In this document: positions 54,856 through 61,450 of the stretch, in pieces
Layout: every line of letters begins with the position of its first letter
Position numbering within the stretch: position 1 is the stretch's first letter
Origin: Lamellibrachia satsuma
Taxonomy: Eukaryota > Annelida > Polychaeta > Sabellida > Siboglinidae
Length of the DNA stretch: 64,000 nt
Direction of reading: 5' to 3'
Assembly (NCBI GenBank): GCA_033239005.1
Contig: BSQZ01000051.1
Span: 1,257,501-1,321,500 of the forward strand
The notes under the pieces: generated by a model
What the model was told of the DNA's origin: nothing
Seen by the model: only the letters and a program-made list of their open reading frames with translations
Databases searched by the model: none
Made by a program: the position numbers and the translations under genes

Positions 54856-55061
54856 AATACATAGATGTTTTTTACTCCAGAAGCTTTTGACCTGGATGTA
54901 TTTTTATGTTGACCTACCACTAATAAACCAAATATCTACTTACTTGTGACCGTGGTATAGTCACTAATTTGAGGATACATCTGAACCAGGAGCCAGATGA
55001 ACATGGAAGCCAGGCAGAACCCTGCTACAGCATTCAGCACCGAGTGCCTGCGAACCTGCAT
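19721..55061 (-). CDS. UDP-glucuronate 4-epimerase-like enzyme with signal anchor, Cys module, EGF domain and repeat tail (complete gene, 11 coding exons)
   Basis: The exons listed below join to 639 codons with every phase and GT-AG border consistent. Residues 1-39 are a basic start and one hydrophobic segment, a type II Golgi/ER anchor. Residues 57-390 are an extended SDR: GxxGxxG at 62-68, Asp87 at the end of the second strand, HLAAQAGVR at 137-145, SSSS-VYG at 181-187, catalytic Tyr207-x3-Lys211, then [14 protein letters not shown] at 233-246. This matches plant GAE and bacterial Cap1J-type enzymes, which interconvert UDP-GlcA and UDP-GalA. Residues 409-506 hold six Cys in a module I do not recognise. 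Residues 508-549 are a six-Cys EGF repeat with a calcium-type DID start. A Ser/Asn/Lys-rich tail with 14-residue repeats follows. Topology implies a luminal catalytic domain. Substrate and the fusion's role are inferred. Confidence 0.9.
19790..19950 (-). repeat. 42-bp coding tandem repeat in exon 11
   Basis: Four 42-bp units (14 codons each) keep the frame. The first unit has Val for Ile and Lys for Gln; the middle units are almost identical at DNA level, which points to recent unit turnover. Confidence 0.9.
20119..22760 (-). other. Intron 10 of the epimerase gene
   Basis: GTGAGA donor at 22,760 and TTGCAG acceptor at 20,119-20,124. It contains a short (TG)n at about 21,541-21,555 and a candidate DNA element at 21,623-22,322. 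Nothing else recognised. Confidence 0.75.
21623..22322. mobile_element. Candidate non-autonomous DNA element with GTTGAGCCAC ends
   Basis: GGGGAAGGCAGTGTTAGTTGAGCCAC near 21,624 is mirrored by GTGGCTCAACTTACCCCACACC ending near 22,322, so the ends are inverted with the shared core GTTGAGCCAC. A second GTTAGTTGAGCCA lies just outside at about 22,327. No transposase is seen between them. Confidence 0.45.
22761..22863 (-). CDS. Epimerase gene coding exon 10
   Basis: 34 codons plus one base, phase 0 to 1; acceptor CCGACAG, donor GTGAGA. It encodes the second half of the unrecognised Cys module ([20 protein letters not shown], then LC), with Cys at residues 500 and 506, and leads straight into the EGF exon. 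Confidence 0.85.
23090..23345 (+). pseudogene. C-terminal fragment of a non-LTR (RTE-like) reverse transcriptase
   Basis: In shifting frames it reads [17 protein letters not shown], then [20 protein letters not shown], then [16 protein letters not shown]. This is the usual C-terminal tail of such RTs (H-x5-E-x-R-LP, then GRP-x-xRWEDC). No RT core is nearby. It is sense on the plus strand in intron 9. Confidence 0.65.
23536..23702 (-). CDS. Epimerase gene coding exon 9
   Basis: 167 nt, 55 full codons; acceptor TTTTTCAG, donor GTAAGT. It contains [15 protein letters not shown] (Cys 426, 428, 439), an EGF-like fragment in spacing but without a full set of six, then a Glu/Lys-rich helix-like segment to MIFFQ. 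Confidence 0.88.
24130..24800 (-). pseudogene. CR1-like RT C-terminal fragment with 3' tail
   Basis: 24,753-24,241 is open for 170 codons: [59 protein letters not shown], then [12 protein letters not shown]. This is the end of a CR1-like RT ORF of the same family as 34,247-34,741. The 3' UTR follows (24,240 to about 24,130), ending in TTAAATCTTG repeats. It is 5'-truncated, as usual for target-primed insertion. Confidence 0.85.
24880..24953 (-). CDS. Epimerase gene coding exon 8
   Basis: A 74-nt exon with one leading and one trailing base around 24 codons; acceptor ACACAG, donor GTGAGT. It links the end of the epimerase to the Cys module ([13 protein letters not shown], Cys409). Its small size makes it easy to miss, but both phases fit the neighbours. 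Confidence 0.82.
25854..25944 (-). CDS. Epimerase gene coding exon 7
   Basis: 91 nt, phase 1 in, phase 2 out; acceptor TTTTAACAG, donor [21 protein letters not shown] matches the final helix of GAE-type epimerases (G-[LV]-x-x-F-V-x-W-[YF]). A Lys-rich linker follows. Confidence 0.9.
26150..27330 (+). pseudogene. CR1-like non-LTR element, endonuclease part
   Basis: Frames at 26,127-26,459, 26,567-26,869 and 27,043-27,321 give [44 protein letters not shown], then a linker ending [17 protein letters not shown]. This is the usual endonuclease and pre-RT order. It stops before any RT motif. Several stops. It lies antisense to the host gene in intron 6. Confidence 0.75.
27650..28950. other. Intron 6 of the epimerase gene, no further feature seen
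   Basis: AT-rich intronic sequence without a recognised element or open frame of note. Confidence 0.5.
28950..29533 (-). repeat. 72-bp minisatellite carrying eight copies of the exon 6 splice donor
   Basis: On the minus strand each unit ends ACCAACCTCCAACAAG and is followed by GTATCT (GTATGT in the most distal unit). The last exonic bases of the eight copies are at 29,533, 29,461, 29,389, 29,317, 29,245, 29,173, 29,101 and 29,029, exactly 72 bp apart. The unit is about 24 bp of exon end plus 48 bp of intron. The frame from exon 6 stays open to a TAA at 29,120-29,118. A partial, diverged unit lies at about 28,960-29,020. Confidence 0.93.
29533..29635 (-). CDS. Epimerase gene coding exon 6
   Basis: 34 codons plus one base; acceptor TTTCTGTAG. 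It encodes [20 protein letters not shown], then [13 protein letters not shown], the GAE-family block preceding the last helix (TxADxS, then G-[YF]-x-P-x-T-x-L-x-x-G). The end given here is the donor nearest the enzyme core (CAAG|GTATCT). Further in-frame donors follow every 72 bp, so the true 3' end may vary. Confidence 0.88.
29811..30300. repeat. About 29-bp minisatellite in intron 5
   Basis: Around seventeen copies of GGTATTTGTTTACTATAAAA followed by CAATTACAC or close variants. Pure AT-rich intronic repeat without coding potential. Confidence 0.92.
30814..30997 (-). CDS. Epimerase gene coding exon 5
   Basis: 184 nt: one base then 61 codons; acceptor TCTCTCCAACAG, donor [19 protein letters not shown] and [11 protein letters not shown] are hallmark GAE/SDR motifs of the sugar-nucleotide site. 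The acceptor is part of a tandem repeat that extends upstream. Confidence 0.92.
30986..31345 (-). repeat. About 81-bp tandem repeat carrying five copies of the exon 5 splice acceptor
   Basis: The block CTTCTCTCC-(A/G)ACAG|TGATGA recurs with exon-side first bases at 30,997, 31,078, 31,159, 31,241 and 31,320. Similarity covers the pyrimidine tract, the AG and about 11 nt of exon (TGATGAYAAAC). In the upstream copies the frame runs into TAA after about 13 codons, so only the innermost acceptor gives the enzyme. Confidence 0.92.
32433..32740 (+). mobile_element. tRNA-derived SINE with Nin-DC-like central domain
   Basis: Flanked by an exact 11-bp target duplication, ACTGTGGTTCC, at 32,422-32,432 and 32,741-32,751. 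The 5' part resembles a tRNA: A box TGGCCTAGTGG at 32,448-32,458 and B-box-like GAGTTCAAGA near 32,491. The middle carries TGCGATGGACTAGTGTCCCG, TCCAGG (about 32,598-32,622), which I recognise as the conserved Nin-DC SINE domain. It is in intron 4, antisense to the host gene. Confidence 0.85.
33290..34835 (+). pseudogene. CR1-like RT (motifs A-C and C-terminus) split by (TA)n, with 3' UTR
   Basis: In order: [35 protein letters not shown]; motif [21 protein letters not shown]; motif [15 protein letters not shown]; a (TA)n array; [20 protein letters not shown] (motif C); then the C-terminal ORF 34,247-34,741. Frameshifts at about 33,540, in the array, and near 34,120-34,240. The 3' UTR (about 34,742-34,830) matches the dispersed CR1 tail. 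It is the same family as 62,500-64,000. Confidence 0.88.
33797..33893. repeat. (TA)n array inside a reverse transcriptase reading frame
   Basis: TA run replacing the codons between GPILL and NDLEDD, the site of the conserved LLYINDL stretch whose natural codons are already TATATA-like. Confidence 0.95.
35423..36927. mobile_element. hAT-like non-autonomous DNA element with CAGGGTTGAC ends and GTACTTTTACTT-rich subterminal repeats
   Basis: Left end CAGGGTTGAC at 35,423 and right end GTCAACCCTG at 36,918-36,927 are a perfect inverted pair. Next to each end are dense TTACTT/AAGTACTTTTACTT repeats (35,440-35,600 and 36,780-36,900), the usual place for transposase-binding repeats. No target duplication is evident. 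No transposase recognised. Confidence 0.65.
37060..37225. repeat. AAGTACTT-rich repeat segment
   Basis: Dense (C/A)AAGTACTTG motifs in both orientations, ending TACTCGAGTACTTCAACC. A similar segment lies at 32,070-32,175. The two may be subterminal parts of one larger element, but matching ends were not found. Confidence 0.5.
37624..37904 (-). CDS. Epimerase gene coding exon 4 (catalytic Tyr-x3-Lys)
   Basis: 93 codons plus two bases; acceptor TTATACAG, donor AAG|GTGAGT. It holds the active-site elements [10 protein letters not shown], then [11 protein letters not shown] (Tyr207, Lys211), then [20 protein letters not shown]. This block is the best single family identifier: it reads as GAE/Cap1J-type, distinct from GALE or UXS. 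Confidence 0.95.
38010..38353. mobile_element. hAT-like MITE with 8-bp target duplication
   Basis: 344 bp from CAGGGTTG to CAACCCTG, flanked on both sides by AAAATAAG (8-bp direct repeat). The interior is AT-rich with several GATTTAAATCATGATTTAAA-type palindromic stretches. Inverted CAGGG ends plus an 8-bp duplication are diagnostic of the hAT superfamily. No coding capacity. Confidence 0.88.
38300..41150. repeat. Local duplication of about 1.2 kb (two copies)
   Basis: Copy 1 is about 38,300-39,570 and copy 2 about 39,905-41,135. They are collinear and mostly identical from the right end of the MITE through a (TGTGC)-rich block, the (TTTCCTG) family repeat and GACAACGCATTCAATAAC. Both are followed by the same RT fragment (CATGCCATTATCATCAAATA at 39,841 and 41,161), so the duplicated unit included it. 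Copy 2 lacks about 250 bp present in copy 1. Confidence 0.88.
39575..39890 (+). pseudogene. Non-LTR RT fragment (motif A)
   Basis: Reads [20 protein letters not shown], then broken frames to [18 protein letters not shown], that is motif A to the region before the YADD box. Matches 41,144-41,332 in its last part. Confidence 0.65.
41144..41325 (+). pseudogene. Non-LTR RT fragment (post-motif B to thumb)
   Basis: [20 protein letters not shown], then [18 protein letters not shown], then [11 protein letters not shown]. The FADGTS box is present as FANGTS, so the catalytic Asp pair is already lost. It breaks off where the TIR element at 41,324 begins. Confidence 0.7.
41324..42658. mobile_element. 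DNA element with GGTGAGATTTAGC ends
   Basis: CAGAGGTGAGATTTAGC at 41,324-41,340 and the reverse complement of CACGGGTGAGATTTAGC at 42,642-42,658 form a 17-bp inverted pair with two mismatches. The next 40 bp are unlike on the two sides. No transposase frame. A clear target duplication was not seen. RT fragments flank it on both sides (41,144-41,325 and 42,740-42,960). Confidence 0.5.
42740..42960 (+). pseudogene. Non-LTR RT fragment
   Basis: The segment around ACTAAAACAATACACTACATGCAA, TCAATGGGTATTCCCAT recurs near 39,565-39,615 beside the motif A fragment, so both belong to the same RT family. No diagnostic motif of its own. Confidence 0.45.
43449..43670 (-). CDS. Epimerase gene coding exon 3
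   Basis: Exactly 74 codons, phase 0 at both ends; acceptor TGTTGCAG, donor GTGAGT. It encodes [40 protein letters not shown], then [29 protein letters not shown] is the canonical NAD-side motif of extended SDR epimerases. Confidence 0.94.
43900..45690. other. Part of intron 2, low-complexity AT-rich
   Basis: 44,450-44,580 is a TTAATTAAATTAAC-type degenerate repeat. At 45,422-45,450 a perfect short hairpin (GACAGTCTGATTA, loop TGT, inverse) is visible. No coding sequence. Confidence 0.6.
45701..45879 (-). CDS. Epimerase gene coding exon 2 (NAD-binding GxxGxxG)
   Basis: Two leading bases then 59 codons; acceptor TTTGCAG, donor AAG|GTATGT. It encodes a basic stem ([15 protein letters not shown]), [18 protein letters not shown], then [18 protein letters not shown]. 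Gly62, Gly65 and Gly68 form the dinucleotide motif; Asp87 suggests NAD rather than NADP preference. Near-identical to the tandem paralog exon at 404-582. Confidence 0.95.
46016..47870 (+). pseudogene. L2/CR1-like non-LTR retrotransposon
   Basis: Endonuclease end ([14 protein letters not shown] near 46,190). Linker 46,497-46,952 ([47 protein letters not shown]). RT start near 46,960-47,130 ([33 protein letters not shown]). Motif A 47,220-47,411 ([20 protein letters not shown]). Motif [15 protein letters not shown] at 47,437. The YADD region is blurred and frames break several times. A 22-bp repeat (ATCAAGTGCATCACCTCCAT) occurs about three times at 46,031-46,107. Confidence 0.82.
48000..48440. 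repeat. GGGG-(C/T)AAGTTGTTAC-containing dispersed repeat
   Basis: GGGGCTAGTTGTA at 48,010, GGGGTAAGTTGTTATA at 48,027, GGGGAAAGTTGTTACA at 48,363 and GGGGCAAGTTGTTACA at 48,388 recur within 400 bp. Reminiscent of the ends of the 21.6-22.3 kb candidate element. Confidence 0.35.
48605..48712 (+). repeat. CR1-like 3' UTR tail
   Basis: CTCGATAAGCCAATGGCTTC, TTGTCCACTTGTCATC, then CAATCTTGTTAAATC matches the other CR1 tails; the coding part is missing. Confidence 0.75.
49184..49376. mobile_element. Foldback (hairpin) element, 193 bp
   Basis: Two arms of about 88 bp are almost perfect inverse complements (GTTTATTCTATAGCAGGAGT on the left, its complement ending at 49,376), with a loop of about 13 nt (CTGTATTGTGACAC). 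Only a few mismatches and a short indel. A MITE-like foldback, or a source of a long hairpin RNA. It lies in intron 1 of the epimerase gene. No clear target duplication. Confidence 0.85.
49400..50700. other. Part of intron 1, no gene recognised
   Basis: AT-rich sequence with a short (ACAG)n run at 49,725-49,750. No recognisable coding segment. Confidence 0.5.
50715..53230 (-). pseudogene. CR1/Jockey-like non-LTR retrotransposon lacking the RT core
   Basis: Reading leftwards: 53,158-52,526 N-terminus and endonuclease ([41 protein letters not shown]). About 52,480-52,235 is the endonuclease end in broken frame (VVCGDFNT). 52,231-51,836 is the linker ([13 protein letters not shown]). 51,829-51,596 runs to the pre-RT region ([17 protein letters not shown]). 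It jumps directly to the RT C-terminus 51,548-51,090 ([31 protein letters not shown]). Motifs A-C are absent, deleted at about 51,595. The 3' end is at 50,715-50,752 with an (ATT)n tail. Confidence 0.85.
53437..53505. repeat. (TA)n with TGTG interruptions
   Basis: TA array in duplication copy A; in copy B the same place holds the much longer (GTAT)n-(TA)n array. Confidence 0.93.
54318..54535. repeat. (GTAT)n-(TA)n compound microsatellite
   Basis: About 28 GTAT tetranucleotides, then TA runs with short TGTG breaks. Expanded relative to copy A (53,437-53,505). Confidence 0.95.
54799..54852. repeat. (TA)n microsatellite
   Basis: TA run at the end of duplication copy B. The matching place in copy A (53,788-53,810) is shorter. 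Confidence 0.93.
54944..55061 (-). CDS. Epimerase gene coding exon 1 (start and signal anchor)
   Basis: ATG at 55,061-55,059, 39 codons plus one base, donor CAA|GTAAGT. Peptide [20 protein letters not shown], then FIWLLVQMY: a basic N-terminus then one long hydrophobic segment, a type II anchor by the positive-inside rule. An acceptor TCTTGCAG lies 8 nt before the ATG, so the transcript likely has an upstream noncoding exon. The paralog exon 1 (1,855-1,966) has the same arrangement, which supports this start. Confidence 0.88.
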
Positions 55062-55574
55062 TGTGTCGTCTGCAAGAACAAATGACAATACAGATGACCA
55101 ACCGACCTACAACTGTCAACACCTACGTATCCGTACAAAGCAGATTAAAGGGGAGTGGGTGTATTTTTTTTATGTCCGTTGCATGCGAAATATGATCACC
55201 ATTGATTCATGCAGCACCACGCAGTGAACTGTTAAGGAATTACTATTATTTTAAATCGTGTAACTGTTCACAAATTCGCAACTTCATGGAAAACAGTTAT
55301 GAATATGACACCATGGAGTTGTTAGAAAAACACAACGTTTTAACATCATTATTGGAAATGGATATTTGTAAACATATTCTGATGGTTAGTATTGTAAGCT
55401 AATGTTGACAACTGTGAATGGTCCCTTAATGGTCCCTCATCAATTAAATGTTTTCGCATATCTGGTCTAATTTCATGAAAAGTCAAACCTATCTCGCATC
55501 CACTACAACACGCTAGCTCTTTTATACAAAATGTGTTATTTAGTTTTGGTGAAATCATCAAGTAGACACATATC

Positions 55575-55700
55575 TCATGAGGGCGGGTTATAAGTAGATG
55601 AACATTGTTGGACTCTCGATAAGCCAATGGCTTCCTTGTCCACTTGCCATCTGGGCCTTTGGCTTGGATGGCAAATCTTATTAAATCTTGTTAAATCAAA
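55575..55700 (+). repeat. CR1-like 3' UTR tail
   Basis: GGGCGGGTTATAAGTAGATG, CTCTCGATAAGCCAATGGCT, then TTAAATCTTGTTAAATC. Best preserved copy of the tail, with no RT coding attached. Confidence 0.8.
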
Positions 55701-56099
55701 CAAACTATTAAATCTTTTACTGGATATGAAGGGCAAAAGAGGTAGAAAAAACTGTTGCCCAAAATGATGAAGGCCTGGGAAGAGGAGAAAATCGCGTATT
55801 TGACGTTTGACAAACTGGTGGTATGGGAGTGGCACGATGTTGCAAACTGTGATTAGATAACTAAGTACATGTGCAATATCTTACAAAATCTTGTTGTGAT
55901 CTGTTCATTTAACTAAGGCATAAAATAACCAACAAAACGACGGGTTAACACTTACATACATGATAAACCGCTTGATTACAACGAACACTGTTATGAACAT
56001 GAAATAGATACTGAATGTTTGTTGTATAACGATTTTTTTTACATACTGCAAATATTACACACCAGCACAATTTTCAACCAATTTTAGCAGCGCTAGCAA

Positions 56100-57260
56100 T
56101 AACCGGCCAAACAAATTGAATGTTATACACTTTAATGCCCAGAGTCTAAAACCAGATTTGTCTAAGATAAAGGATACTATCCAAAGTATGGAGTATAAAT
56201 TTCACATCATTGCAATATCAGAAACTTGGCTTAATGAAAACAATTGGGATGGAAATGAAGTAACCTGCAATGAAGTCACATTTATAGGTTACAAACTGTA
56301 CTGTAATTCCAGAAAAAACAAGGTGGTGGTGTTGCCGTATATGTGTGTGAATCTTTGCTTAGCAATTATCAGTATTCTGATAGTTGTTCTAAGGAGCATT
56401 TCATGTGTGGCTGATGACTGTTTTGAAAACATTTTTATCGAGTTACAGATTAGGAAACACGAAAAAATCAATGTCAGTTGTATGCAATGAGCACCGAATA
56501 CCAGCCTCAGCAAATTTAATGATAATCTCTCATTCATACTTGGAAATCTCACCAGTAAAATTGTATACATGTGGTGATTACAATATCGATCTATTGCACT
56601 GCGAAGAGCAAGCTGAATGACAATATTTCCTTGATCAAATGTTCAGCTCTGGGTTATATCCCTTGATCACCAGGCCACCATGAAAAACAGGCACGACTGC
56701 TACTATAAGAGATAACATTTTCTGTTCTGAGCTGTGTAGAAACAAAGTGTGTGGCATTGTTTTAAGCAATGCTACAGACCATATGCCTATTTTCGTTCTT
56801 GTGTGGTTAATCACGAAGATCGAACAGTTAAATATAAAAGAAAATTAGATGAAGATTCATTAAACAGACTTGAGCACGACCTAAATGATATAAACTGGGA
56901 AATTGTAATGAAAACAGTTAAGCATGTAATAAAGTAAATTGTAAAACTGCTAACCCACATTTTTAACAGATCATTGATCATTTTGAAATGATATGAAACT
57001 GACAAAAATCATTCCTGTATTTAAGTCAGGTGACCATTTCAATTGTCTAATTGTAGACCTATATCTCTTTTATCCCAATTTTCAAAAATACTTGAAAAAC
57101 TATTCAACAAAAGGCTAACATCTTTCAGTGAAGCACAACACATATTCTCAGATGGGCAGTATGGCTTCAGAAGTAATCATTCGACTTCACTAGCTCTAAC
57201 TGAATTTGCCGAAAAGGTTACTTCTGCAATGGATAAAACAAAAGTGGTTTGAATGTACAT
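56100..57260 (+). pseudogene. CR1/Jockey-like non-LTR retrotransposon
   Basis: Endonuclease start (VIHFNAQSLKPDLSKIKDTI, FHIIAISETWLNEN) at 56,116, with further pieces to about 56,900. RT start at about 57,000-57,252 (KIIPVFKSGDH, CRPISLLSQFSKILEKLFNK, DGQYGFRSNHSTSLALTEFA). A deletion joins the late endonuclease/linker to the RT start, and the element stops before motif A. Confidence 0.8.
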
Positions 57261-58380
57261 ACTATAACATAGAGCAAAAGTAAACAAAACTATTCAATCT
57301 AAACCAATTGCACCTATTACTCAAATTATATTCACACACTACAAACTTAAACATCAACTAACCTGATTCGTGATGGGTTAAATGAATAGAAGAGGGAGTT
57401 TTAATTTCCTGCATTGACCAGTGTTTAGTCAGAGCATGCTGCTGGAACACCAACGGAAGTGCAATATCTTAGATGTAGTTCTAAATGCTCATCCCAGATA
57501 AAGCCTTGTTGTATCATGCACACAACAGTGCTCACAACATCAGCATGAATACTTATAATGTTTAAGCTACTTGTGTCACTGTATTGATTATACTTTACAA
57601 ACTTCATATTTTATGTCAAGTTGCACACAGCATATTTAAGTCACAAGACTTCAACTATGTCTCTTCACATTGTCTGCATGTTTTAAATTTCAAATAGTCC
57701 CACAGCAACACATGCCAACATGAATGTTGATGGTTGGATGGATAAGCCTAAGAAATTAATTGCCAAGAATCGGGTTGAATTTTCCTACACATGCCTAATG
57801 TGTAATTGGTCGAGACATTTTTATTGCTTATGAACTGTAAAAGTGTAGCAGTGGATATGTTCTACATTAAATGGTCGATGAACTAATAAAAGCAATTCTT
57901 CTTTTTCTTTGTCTAATTGTGAAATATTAACTGGCAAAAATAATGATTCATATATTTTTTATTTGATTTATTCAATAAAAACATGGAAGCTGTACATACA
58001 CAAAATCTATGTGAATATAAAATACATTAAAGGATGGCACAAAAAAGTGCAGTAGATATTCCCATTGTAGCCTTTAGAAAAAATATAATATAAATATAAA
58101 TAAATTCTTATGAGAATAACAAGAGAAGACATAAAAGTATACAAAAGTACCATAAATTGAAATGTTAAATTACATCAATACAGAAGATAAAAGTTGCCTT
58201 GCCTCCTGGTTAATTACATTACCCCTGCCCTGGGCCCTGGTAATTTAATACAAACTGTTTAGCTAAATATTACAATTATTCCATGCCGGTATAATGACTG
58301 AGGTACATAGTAGTAAGTACAGACTATGGACCTACAAGGCTACATAGTCTAGAAAACAGTCACACTGCTTGGACCTGGTC
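57260..58380. other. No gene recognised
   Basis: AT-rich sequence upstream of the epimerase gene; only short unconnected open frames. Confidence 0.5.
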
Positions 58381-58382
58381 AT

Positions 58383-58622
58383 CAGACCTCGGTCCGAGTA
58401 CATTTTCATGAGTATGAGTAGAAGTACGAGTACATTGGTGATGGCTGAGTACGAGTACATTACTAAAAGCTGAGTACGAGTATATTTACATGAGTACAAG
58501 TACATATTGTATTATATAGTAAATTATTAGTAATAGCATATTTAAAAAATAAAACTTGTTAATTAATTTATATAATTCAGGAACAATTTATTATGCAAAC
58601 GCAGTTGATCAGACATGTGGCA

Positions 58623-58666
<44 letters not shown>

Positions 58667-60767
58667 GCAGTCTGATTAACCCACCCTTGAGTCAACGACA
58701 TACTTGGCACAGGTACTTATTACTTAGTCCTCTTCGTTCAACGTAGAGCATAGGGCCAAAACGACTCTTTTCCAACGCACTCTCTTATTTGTTGCTTTCT
58801 TCATCTCTTTCCAGGTGGTTCCATGTTTCTTTACTTCCTCGGCTATTGATCTCCTCCAAGTAGTCTTGTGTCTGCCTGTTTTTCTTTTTGTCTATTTTTT
58901 CTTGCAATCTCTCTCCTGATGTTGTGTTGGTCTGTCCTCCTCCATATTTCTTTGTTTGTGGTTTTATCTTGCCATTTGGTTTTCATGATATATCTCAGAC
59001 ATTTGTTAATGAATGTTTGTAGCATTTCAGTTGCATTTGGTCTTGGTTGCTCTCCATGTCTCAGAGCCATATAGCAGCACACTTTTCACGTTGGTGTTGA
59101 AGATTCTGATCTTGTTTCATGTTGAGAAAGATGGTGTGGTCCACACTGTCTTTAAAATTCTGAATGCATGTCTGGCCTTTCCAATCCTGTTTTTTACATC
59201 TTCATCTGTTCCTCCTTTGTCTGTCTCTAGACTTCCCAGATAGGTGAATTTGTTGTCCTCCTCTGTATATCTTCCCTTCAGCTGTACCGTAGCTTGTTGT
59301 GTCCTGTTCACCTTTAGTAGTTTTGTTTTTTGTATGTTTATTTTCAAGCCTGTCTTTTCTGCTTCATGCATCAATTTGCTGGACTTGTTTTGTATTTGTT
59401 TGTGTGTATGTGACAGTAGGCAGGTGTCGTCTGCAAAAGTTAGATCATCCAACTGTTCATTATTCAGTCTATCATTGTGATATCATTAATGGTGATAGGA
59501 TGCACCCCTGGTTTACACCAGTATTTACTTCAAATGTCTCAGACAGTTGTTCATTATGGATAACTTGGTAGTTAGAGTTTTCTTACATCTGCTGGATTAG
59601 CGGCACAAACTTTGCTGGTATTCCACAGTGATGCATCAGCATCCAGATAACGTCTGTGTCTACACTATCAAAAGCTTTCTCAAAGTCTATGAAATTAATA
59701 TACAGGGGTGACTACCACTCAACTGATTGTGCTATGATTATTATCAGTGTAGCAATATGGTCAGTGCATGATTTGTTTTTCTGAAAACCAGCTTGTTCTT
59801 CGTGTAGCTTTTCATCCAGTACTCCTTTCAGTCTGTCCAATAGTATGCATGTGAAGACTTTACTCAGCACATGTACACTCACTTAAACCAATCATTACCC
59901 AGGGTTACCATCTCAGAAAAACCTAGCCGATAAACTTCAAATATTTCTGTAATGATCTGAAAAAACTGTGTAATTGCTAAATCTGCTCAGCAGGCAAGTT
60001 ATAAAATAAAGCAATTAGCAAGAGGTCTGAGGAACCAAACCACTTCTCTTATATCTGCTCTGTCAAACCCTAGATGTAGTTTTGCTAGCACCTGGGTGTT
60101 AACTGCATTAATCATCTGACCACCTTCTGATTTGTACACTATATACAGAGCCATGATCTGCTCACTACAAAACACTTTTACCAAGAACATTTTGTGCAAC
60201 TGGATTCACAAATCAGACGGTGTAAATGTAGGTTTACTCTGCATAGTACACATTATGAGGTTTATTAAGCAATAATATAAAACAGTATATCGGGTTCATA
60301 ATCTAATAATAATAATTTATTTATTTATTATAATAAAAACTGATGAATGGCCCCTTCATTGTGGACTTCCTGGCTTAATTAAACAAACACAAGGCTTATA
60401 ACTGATTACTAGCATAACTGTTTGCTTAAAGCTAACTATGGGTTTCTGGCTGGGAATAGATGTTGCCTTTAGTGAATCCTTTAGTTAATTTTGTTATATC
60501 AATCAGAAATAATGTATTTGAACATTTCAGATTTTATGGAAGTATTTAAATAAAACATATTTTTATTCTGTTAACTACAAATACTACTACTGTATTTAAA
60601 ACAAAATCATACACAATTATCAAACATAATATTTTAAAAAGTACTCAGATATACTCATAAAATCTGAGTACACTGAACATGAGAATGAGCACGAGTACAT
60701 GACCAATAATTTCCAAGAGTACTTGCGTACTCAAGTACACGAGTACCAAGTACATTGGCCCCAGGTG
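58383..60767. mobile_element. DNA element with GAGTAC-rich ends, interrupted by an RTE-like retroelement
   Basis: The left end CAGACCTCGGTCCGAGTAC and the reverse complement of the right end (CACCTGGGGCCAATGTAC) are imperfect inverted repeats. Dense GAGTAC/TACTCG repeats follow inward at 58,395-58,505 and 60,640-60,755. A (TA)n run at 58,627-58,662 and an RTE-like fragment lie between. No transposase recognised. Confidence 0.5.
58690..59900 (-). pseudogene. RTE-like reverse transcriptase fragment
   Basis: Reading leftwards: about 59,690-59,580 motif A region (FIDFEKAFDSVDTDVIW). About 59,520 GVHPGC-like motif B. 59,452-59,117 DDLTFADDTCLLSHTHKQIQ, LKINIQKTKLLKVN, then FTYLGSLETDKGGTDEDVKN. 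59,082-58,843 NATEMLQTFINKCLRYIMK, then DQHNIRREIARKNRQ. Typical order of an RTE-clade RT C-terminal half; frames broken. Confidence 0.82.
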
Positions 60768-60811
60768 GGCATGTCTGAGTTTTTTTTAACCACACATGTG
60801 TAGTATCATTG

Positions 60812-61450
60812 TAAAGGCCACTCTTTCAGAAGTTCAGAAATGCAAACAGTTTGACTCTGGCATAATTCTGCAGGAAGATATTAATATTTAAAGGTCGCCA
60901 CCATCAAGAAAAGTGTCTGCCGATTTCAAGCCAATTTCCAAAATGCATAACTTAAATTTTTTTATTAAATATCCTGCAATTGTAGTGTAATTGTAAAGGC
61001 CAATCTTTAAGACGTTCAGAAATGCAAACATCTTGATTCTAGCTTAATTATGTGGGAAGATATTAATATTTAAATGTCGTCACAGTAAAGAAAAGTGTCT
61101 GCCGATTTCAAGCCAATTTCCAATTTTAAAATTTGTTTTATTAAATATCCTGCATTGTAAAGGCCACTCTTTAAGAAGTTCAGAAATACAAACATTTTGA
61201 CTCCAGCATAATTCTATGGGAATAGATTAATATTTAAAGGTTGCCACCATCAAGAAAATCTGCCAATTTTATGCTAATTTCCAAAATGCATACATTTAAG
61301 AATGGATTTTTTTATTTATTAAAGATCCTTCAAGTGTAGTATCACTTTAAAGAACACTCTTTGTGAAGATCATATATGTAAAATTGTTTGACTCTAGCAT
61401 AATTATATGAGGATAATTTCATATTTTAAGACTGCCACCATAAAAAAATC
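60812..61450. repeat. Tandem repeat of about 180 bp, four units
   Basis: Units start at GTAAAGGCCACTCTTTCAGA (60,812) and at 60,993, 61,157 and 61,346. Each contains TTGACTC-GCATAATT, a GATATTAATATTTAAAGG-like block and GTCTGCCGATTTCAAGCCAA. The fourth is the most diverged. Confidence 0.88.
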
